From positions 1-32,300 of the forward strand of contig MVBO01000161.1 in the NCBI GenBank assembly GCA_002261195.1: DNA of 32,300 nt, given 5' to 3'. The notes beneath the pieces are model-generated. The model was not told the origin of the DNA. It ran no database searches and saw nothing but the letters and a program-made list of their open reading frames with translations. Shown here piece by piece: positions 30,301 through 32,300 of this stretch; the first letter of the stretch is position 1, and each line of letters starts with the position of its first letter. A program made the translations under genes and the position numbers. Source of the stretch: Bifiguratus adelaidae. Lineage: Eukaryota; Mucoromycota; Endogonomycetes; Endogonales.

Positions 30301-31635
30301 TGCAGTTGCGTAAGGTCGAAAGTGCCGAAGAAGATTTGGTCGCCTTGTGGATCACTTTTGATCGGGCGGCAGTATTTGCGAAATACGGTCAACGTGATGC
30401 AGGCAATGAGGTGATCATGTCACCGTCTCGTGTTGCCTCCTCGGGCAACCTTACGCACATGCAACGGCGGTCCCCAGGGTTTGCAAAATTCTCAGTCTTT
30501 GGAGCTGCAAACAAACAAGAGAACGACGATGAGATTGCAAACGAGATTGCAGCTCCTGTAGCTCAAAAGCAAGCCAACATCGACGGCACACGTGCTTTAT
30601 TAGGCTCTGTATCGAAGCATATCGTTCCCGTTACCCCTCCCTTGTCGTCGACGCCCCCGGTCTCGATGCGAAATTACTCTGCACTTACGAATTCCCGAAG
30701 TCTCGATGATTACATCATCCTGGAAAGTCTTGGACAAGGAGCCTATGGTGTTGTTAAGCTTGCCTACCACAAAGATGACCCGTCGCAGGTATGTTTACCC
30801 TTGCGTTGATCTGCTGGTCACCGCTCATACATTGTCATTAGACCAAAGTGGTCATCAAATACATCATCAAGTCAAGAATCCTCGTTGATTGCTGGACACG
30901 AGATCGATATCTTGGATTGATTCCGCTCGAAATTCACATTTTGCATACACTTCGGAGAATCCCTCATCCCAACATTGTCACCATGAGTAAGTTGACTTGC
31001 GTCGTGCCCACAAGATGACTAATGGTATGTATTAGATGATTATTTTGAGGATGAGGATCATTACTATGTCGAAATGAACCTGCACGGCAATGGCATGGAT
31101 CTCTTTGACTATATCGAGCTCAATGAGGGGATGTCTGAGCGCGAAATCAAGCACATGTTTCGACAAATTGCGTCTGCCGTTCAGCATCTTCACAAGAACG
31201 GTATCGTGCATCGAGACATTAAGGATGAAAATGTGACTTTGGACGAGAAGGGCAACGCGCAACTCATCGATTTCGGAAGCGCAGCGTACCTCAAGAAAGG
31301 CAAGAAATACGACACCTTCTGCGGCACGCTCGATTATGCTGCACCTGAAGTGTTGCAGGGAAAGAAGTATGAAGGTCCTCCGCAAGATATTTGGGCACTC
31401 GGTATTCTCTTGTACACCCTTATCTACAAGGAGAATCCGTTTTACAACATTGATGAGATTATTGCTCGGGAGCTGCAGATGCCCTATGTGCTCTGTGAAG
31501 GTAAGGCGCAACAAGCGATGACGAATTTTGGCTGACGTTTAAGTGTTAGATCTTATCAAGCGTATGCTTAACCGTGATGTGGAGAAGCGGCCCAGCATCG
31601 ACCAAGTCTTGTCGCACCCATGGCTTACGGACTAG
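27390..31635 (+). CDS. PAS-domain serine/threonine kinase (PASK/Psk type)
   Basis: Exons 27390-27405, 27565-30788, 30842-30986, 31036-31500 and 31550-31635; 1311 aa (human PASK 1323, yeast Psk1 1356). Exon 1 encodes only MTDVD, before a 159-nt intron. A long disordered N-terminus is followed by PAS-like repeats at about residues 448-530 (LANDVASLVFGYANRELLGA), 571-640 (GTIQYIDATVKDLWGYSVEQ) and 755-820 (SCNIVFAKYLFGYNPSDL). The kinase domain, about 1051-1309, shows LGQGAYGVVKLA, VVIKYIIK, HRDIKDENV, IDFGSAA and GTLDYAAPEVL. PAS kinases sense metabolic state and control glycogen and translation factors; the Ugp1-type substrate known in yeast is inferred here. The activation loop lacks a typical phosphorylatable cluster, in line with PASK activity without loop phosphorylation. 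Confidence 0.94.
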
Positions 31636-31916
31636 TCTTCGCCGTCAATATCTACCATCTATTGGTTGTCTGTATAGACTATATAGTGTTCTAACTCAGT
31701 GTATTGTTCACGACCCATTGTATATTCCTCACTAAAAAATACCGTTGCAACCTCAGCGTAAAGGCAATGGTTTAATCCAATCATAATCACACAGAGAGCA
31801 CATTTGACACCACGATCCCGTCTCACCTGATACGCTAGCTGTTTGCAAAAACGATCGCGAAATCTAGAGTAGGGTAACGCAATGAGTATGTTTGTCTTGA
31901 AACTAAGAAGAGCGAC

Positions 31917-32120
31917 ATGTCTGCCGATGACTCGAACAAGCCACCCTTCAACTCTACCAAGACGACGCCAAACTTCGTCTCTCTCTATCTGAACGGTCCA
32001 AAACGGACAAGTTCAAGTCGAGAAAGATGGGAAGCTGAACACCTAATCTGCCATGATTGTAACGAGACGCGGGTTATGGGCGTCTCATCTGACGATTCGA
32101 CAACCAGCGCTCTGACTTAA
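31917..32120 (+). CDS. Possible small hypothetical protein (67 aa)
   Basis: Begins MSADDSNKPPFNSTKTTPNF and contains RERWEAEHLICHDCNETR, with a CHDC pair. Hydrophilic, no signal peptide. The amphipathic, charged middle looks more protein-like than most chance frames, but I do not recognise it and the window ends 180 bp later. An intron or further exon beyond the window is possible. Confidence 0.35.
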   Translation: MSADDSNKPPFNSTKTTPNFVSLYLNGPKRTSSSRERWEAEHLICHDCNETRVMGVSSDDSTTSALT

Positions 32121-32300
32121 TCATGGCGTACGGTATATGCGTGTTCCCTGGCGTCCTTGTAGTTGTCCCGTCCCGATGACTTACCTCCGATCTTGGGGTT
32201 AAAAATAACAAGAAAAGGTAAATAGATACAAACGTAAAAAAAAAATGGAGCATTTGCCTTGAAACGCGCGGTGCTCTTCTGACCACCTGATCAAGTACAC
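32121..32300. other. Right-hand end with no clear gene
   Basis: A short A/T-rich stretch with a run of ten A near 32235. A minus-strand frame (32074-32286) encodes a hydrophobic run but overlaps the small plus-strand ORF and has no supporting features. Confidence 0.3.

Overview
The window is a gene-dense piece of a fungal nuclear chromosome. Seventeen gene-scale loci (one of them only a weak candidate) plus one further weak small ORF lie on both strands, and nearly all genes are cut by many short spliceosomal introns. The 66 introns I placed are mostly 44-74 nt, with outliers of 21, 159 and 186 nt. Gene content is housekeeping and signalling. One predicted intron, in the GPI10/PIG-B gene, carries the full signature of a U12-type AT-AC intron. 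The minor spliceosome is known in some early-diverging fungi (for example Mucoromycota such as Rhizopus) and has not been found in the well-studied Dikarya. I therefore infer an early-diverging fungus, probably Mucoromycota or Zoopagomycota; this is inference, not a species call.

Layout. 1-1398 (+): JMJD4-like 2-oxoglutarate oxygenase, cut by the window edge. 1431-2432 (-): NmrA/isoflavone-reductase-like protein whose coding exons are separated by a 21-nt intron. 2773-3302 (+): profilin, with a last coding exon that is only the stop codon. 3566-4974 (-): Ste7/Byr1-type MAP kinase kinase. 5097-6645 (+): dysferlin-domain protein. 6860-7609 (+): mucin-like, GPI-anchor-type surface protein. 7675-10042 (-): CUE-like protein of unknown role. 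10430-12148 (-): PX-BAR sorting nexin, probably Vps17. 12233-14252 (-): unrecognised nuclear-looking protein. 14302-16437 (+): GPI mannosyltransferase III. 16468-18050 (+): proteasome ATPase Rpt6. 18205-19121 (+): mitochondrial ribosomal protein uL4m. 19184-21836 (+): LMBR1/LMBRD2-type membrane protein. 22155-22903 (+): ribosomal protein S16/uS9. 23322-24143 (+): F-box protein. 24202-26421 (-): Rex/REXO-type 3'-5' RNA exonuclease. 27390-31635 (+): PAS kinase. 31917-32120 (+): possible small protein.

The genes do not form a pathway cluster. They share compactness: 49 bp between divergent start codons (14253-14301), 32, 58 and 65 nt between convergent stop codons, and 30-84 nt between some neighbours on one strand. 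The notable content is the splicing: one AT-AC intron, one 21-nt intron, four GC-AG introns out of 66, tandem acceptors, and a stop-free in-frame intron inside a conserved domain. All exon joins were made by eye, using splice motifs, reading phase and remembered family conservation; none was checked by RNA data or database search. I saw no tRNA or rRNA gene, transposon or CRISPR array.
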